From positions 68,256,349 to 68,320,348 of the forward strand of contig CM056383.1 in NCBI GenBank assembly GCA_029718625.1: 64,000 nt of DNA. The letters are read 5' to 3'. A model generated the notes under the pieces. It was given only the letters and a program-made list of their open reading frames with translations. It was not told the origin of the DNA and did no database searches. Shown piece after piece: positions 60,716 to 64,000 of this stretch. The translations under genes were made by a program, and so were the position numbers. Source of the DNA: Synaphobranchus kaupii (Eukaryota; Chordata; Actinopteri; Anguilliformes; Synaphobranchidae). Position 1 is the first letter of the stretch; each line of letters begins with the position of its first letter.

Positions 60716-61469
60716 AAAATAAGACTGCACACTGCTTTAGTAGTGCCTCTCTCCTGCACTGGAGCAGTTTCCCCCCTGGCAAGGTGAAGCGATGCTGATA
60801 CGAGATCATTTGCGCAGGAGAGAGAGAGAGAGAGGGAGAGAGGGAGAAAGAGAGAGAGAGAGACAGAGAGAGGAGACGGAGAGAAAGTCTCTAATTTTAG
60901 CTGGTTAGTCTGTGAGGTGATGTGAGAGCTGAGGGGATGGGGGGGGGGGGGTGGGAGAGATTCCCAGGATTGTGGGTACAGTCGCCTTGGTCACATGATG
61001 CGGCAGGTCCAATTAATCATAGCTTCCCAGGGGAGTGGCGTCTGACAGGAACGCTTTATTCTGCGGCGGGCGGGACAGCGGTCCTCTCACTGTCTGGGTT
61101 CTGCCCGTTAAAAAATAACCCGCAGTGTTTTTCAGGGGCGAGGAGACGTCCGCTCCGCTGGCCGTTGTTTCTCGAACCGCGGCGGTAGTTTAAGACCGTT
61201 TCCCCCCACCCCCCTCTCACGTGATGCGTGTCGTCCAGCAGGAAAGTTATGGACTGTGACCGTGCTGGAACAACCGACTCCTCCTCTCCGTTCGATACGT
61301 TGACCGGTTTCAAAAAGGGAGACGGTCATTTTGAAAATCCTTTAAAAAAAACAACAAAAAAAACCTACTAGATCTGTGCGGTTTCCCGCCTGATTGATTT
61401 ACCGCCAGAATACCCCGGTTTGCAAAGGGGAAGGAGGAAGGACAAGAGGGGGGGGGGGGCGGGGGCGGG

Positions 61470-61990
61470 TGGTGATTTGGGAGGGAGGGGACAGGGTAAT
61501 TGCTGTCGTCTGGCCGCGATGGGCCGATGAGCTGTGCTGCAGTGCGGTGAGGTCAGGTGACCCGGTCAGTGGGAGGAGGCTGTCTCCTCAATGCCAGAGG
61601 CGAGTACGTCCACACTCACCGGTGAGCCTCGTCATTGGCTCCTTGTGCAGAGTGTTGAGTTTAACAGCGCGGTTGCACGTCCCTATTGGACCCGCGCGTC
61701 TCCCGGCTTCGCGCCTTCGCGTGGGGGACCAGCGCGGTCGCCGGAACCAGACTGGCTCGCGTCTGATTGGCTCTCCCTTGCTCTTTTTGCAGCGCTGACC
61801 TGTGTCTGCTCAGCTGCGTAGTGTCGCTGGGCGTCAGCCCAATTACAGGCGAGCCGTGGGCGGAGTTGGCAAGCCGTTTAACTGTCGCTTCTGTCAGTGT
61901 CTGGGCTGAGAAACGCAAGACGTAAACACGAAAGGGACGACGAAGCCGTCCGCCATCGCCGAACGCAAAACGACCAGAAGCAAAAACGGA
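61470..61990. promoter_or_regulatory. CpG-rich patch with three ATTGG (inverted CCAAT) boxes
   Basis: ATTGG motifs at 61634-61638, 61685-61689 and 61766-61770 lie in CpG-rich sequence (GGACCCGCGCGTCTCCCGGC, CGCGCCTTCGCGTGGGGGAC). The spacings are 51 and 81 bases. CCAAT clusters in CpG-rich DNA are typical of TATA-less promoters, so an alternative start of erbb4 or a noncoding transcript is possible. No direct support is available. Confidence 0.35.
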
Positions 61991-62689
61991 TTCCGTTTGG
62001 TGGAAAACCTCAGCTCCGGACCAGGAATCCTCAACCCTGGTCTTCCAGAGCCGCAGGGAATGCCGGTTTTCAGTTACTCAGCAAATCATTGATCGAATAA
62101 AAGCACTTGATTGCACCGTAAACTCACGGTTAAAAACCGTTTCTTAGATCAAAACCGGTGGCTGCTTTTCAAGGTGAAAACAGAGCCAGGCAAACCATGT
62201 GGCCCTCCAAGTGAATTATGAAGCCCGAGCTACACGTGGGTCTGAATGTGACATCATGCGCTGGATTGCGTCCGGCAGTGTGAAAGCACCGCTCTGCGTC
62301 CAGCCCGTTTCATGAAGGTGTTTGAGAGTACGGCGCAGGTCCTTTTTTCTTAAGATGGAGAAGAAGCTGTTTTTTTTATTTATTTTAGCAGCTTGTTTGT
62401 GTTGTTCTTATGTTCAGCTGAGAGCTCGCCAGGGACTGCGCCAGTGGGCGTCGTGCGCTGTGCTGCTGTTGAAGGGTTGCCTGTTCCGTTTTTGAAAAGG
62501 ACCTTTTCATGAACCTTTTCCACCTCCCTGGCACGATGAGAAGCCAGCAGTTACGGGCGTGTTGGGCCTCAGGTCTGAGAACAGCAGCGCGTGTTAACAT
62601 GCTAACGTTTCCCTTTTCGTTTTCCTGCACGGCGGCAGATTGCGGGACCATATTTACCCAAGGAAGGCCAGACCTGGAGCCAACCCCCT

Positions 62690-62960
62690 AACCTCCTGCA
62701 CACCCCCCCACACACACACACATGGCCCAACCATCACCCCTGTTCTCTCATTAGCACTCAATTAGCCACCTCCTCAGTTACAGAGGCTGGGATTGTTTTA
62801 ATTAGCATGACGCTGGGAAGGCCTTGGTGCTCAAAGAGCCGGCCCACCCTGCCAGGTCCCATCAGCCTAATAGGGGCTCACTCGCACGCCCTCGGGGTGC
62901 CTGGCAGGCAGTACTGCTCATCCCCCTGGCAGGGCCAAATGTGCCAGGCCCACTCTGCAG
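62690..62960. other. Candidate conserved noncoding element
   Basis: This unique sequence contains CTCATTAGCACTCAATTAGC, CTCAGTTACAGAGGCTGGGA, TTGTTTTAATTAGCATGACG, TGCCAGGTCCCATCAGCCTA and GGCAGGGCCAAATGTGCCAG. It combines clustered homeodomain sites with balanced base composition, which stands out from the repeat-rich neighbours. Confidence 0.35.
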
Positions 62961-62992
62961 TGATGGGTATCAGCACGGGTGTGTGTGCGTGC

Positions 62993-62996
<4 letters not shown>

Positions 62997-63042
<46 letters not shown>

Positions 63043-63075
63043 CGTGCATGCGCGTGTGTGTGTGTGTGTGTGTGA
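62997..63075. repeat. (TG)n microsatellite
   Basis: A TG run interrupted by GCCGTGCATGCGCG near its right end. Confidence 0.95.
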
Positions 63076-63368
63076 GAGTGAGAGTGGGACAAAGGGATTG
63101 TTACTTATTGGCGGGTGGATTTACATGCATGATGTAATGATGCACATGCCCCACAGTGCACCAGTTCAAAGTCAGGGCTAATCTCTCTCAAGCTGACCCA
63201 GGTGCCGCTACTGAAGTCAGTGGATTTTGGGCGCATGATGCTGTGCCCATCTGTGGTGGCATTTCTGCAGTAAGAGTGGGCCAGGAAGGGTTATGCTATC
63301 ACTTTTCCATATCAGTCTCATGGAGCTATGAGCATGGATCTGATTGGCAGTGAGCACCATGTTAGAAC

Positions 63369-63369
63369 C

Positions 63370-63401
<32 letters not shown>

Positions 63402-63402
63402 G
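63369..63402. repeat. (CT)n microsatellite
   Basis: A short CT run after CCCTCTTT. Confidence 0.93.
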
Positions 63403-63602
63403 GTTTTGTTGTCACTTTCTTCGAGCACTCTCTGTCCTCTTGCTTTTTCCTCTTCTCTCGTTCACAAAAGCTCACTTCCCCTCCTTCATCCAGCACATTT
63501 CATTCCTTAAGTTCTTTTGCATTTCAGGTGTAATCCAGGTCTTCTTAGCCGACAGTAATCAGAAACCAACGACCCACCCCCACCCTCCCCATTCATTGGA
63601 AG

Positions 63603-63672
63603 GTCAGTCATGGAGTTCCGCGATGGGAGCCAATCAGTTACGGAGTTCCGGGGGGTGGGAGCCAATCAGAGC
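63603..63672. repeat. ~34-bp tandem duplication carrying CCAAT boxes
   Basis: ATGGAGTTCCGCGATGGGAG-CCAATCAG is followed by ACGGAGTTCCGGGGGGTGGG-AGCCAATCAG. Each unit carries one AGCCAATCAG motif, a strong NF-Y-type CCAAT sequence. Confidence 0.85.
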
Positions 63673-64000
63673 ACAGCCTTGTCTGCCTTTGTGCCCACCG
63701 TTCCACAGTTCTAGAACCCCTCGTTACCGCAGAAACGATCCGTACGCAGACACGCACACATGCAAGCGTGAACAATAGCACCACAACTAGAATGCCTCTG
63801 AAAAGAAATTAAATTTCATTCCGCCACTACCAGTTGCTTTACAGTACGTGGCAGGCCTAGAATTAGATTTCTGCCCTGTTTCATGCACAAGACCTTTTTC
63901 TCAAAGTTTTATCCAAATCCGTATAACTTTTCTTGTTCAGTTTTCTGAAACATCCAGGCGGCATGCAGGGCTGACTTCCTGTTCCAGCCCGGCGGCAGCG

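Overview
The window is nuclear DNA from a ray-finned fish, most likely a teleost. Three things point there: spliced vertebrate genes with GT-AG introns, very abundant (TG)n, (GA)n and (AAT)n microsatellites, and a dense set of short hAT, Tc1/mariner-like, TTAA-type and tRNA-SINE insertions of the kind common in fish. The species cannot be named from this sequence. No prokaryotic feature (operon, CRISPR, phage, IS) is present.

Only two protein-coding genes are supported, both on the plus strand. Positions 5890-9197 hold the last three coding exons of an Ikaros-family zinc-finger transcription factor, best matched to Helios (ikzf2): DNA-binding finger 4, the linker exon, and the large last exon ending in the two C-terminal dimerisation fingers. 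The last exon has an apparent one-base frameshift at a run of seven G (8901-8907), so the sequence as given does not read through to the fingers. A long AT-rich 3' UTR probably follows, with a plausible polyadenylation signal at 12720. About 33 kb downstream, 42001-42079 encodes the signal-peptide exon of an ErbB receptor tyrosine kinase, best matched to ERBB4. It has a CCAAT/GC-box promoter region upstream and a tiny upstream ORF in its leader. The rest of the window (42080-64000) is part of the first intron of that gene. The order and orientation ikzf2 then erbb4 match the neighbourhood known in human, which supports both identifications.

The 33 kb between the genes is mostly repeat-derived. 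It holds a 3.3 kb hAT-type element with a perfect 8-bp target duplication and a second hAT element nested inside it (24698-27981), two large TA-flanked palindromic elements (30139-30637 and 33063-34189), a decayed Penelope-like GIY-YIG fragment bracketed by short tandem repeats (37523-38438), an inverted tRNA-derived SINE inside a larger repeat block (31640-32716), and a 360-bp tandem array at 15047-16020. That array contains a copy of a ~108-bp piece of the presumptive ikzf2 3' UTR.

The erbb4 intron is more GC-rich. It contains CpG-dense patches (52.44-52.80, 58.09-58.53, 61.47-61.99 kb), several unique homeobox-site-rich stretches that could be conserved enhancers (55.0-55.35, 57.48-58.08, 62.69-62.96 kb), two TTAA-flanked copies of one element, and a 57-bp minisatellite of about 21 copies (55608-56815) whose minus strand is open for 434 codons because 57 is a multiple of three. 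No wholly new biological system is evident. The most notable items are the ikzf2 frameshift, the 3' UTR-derived satellite, and the well-delimited transposon structures.
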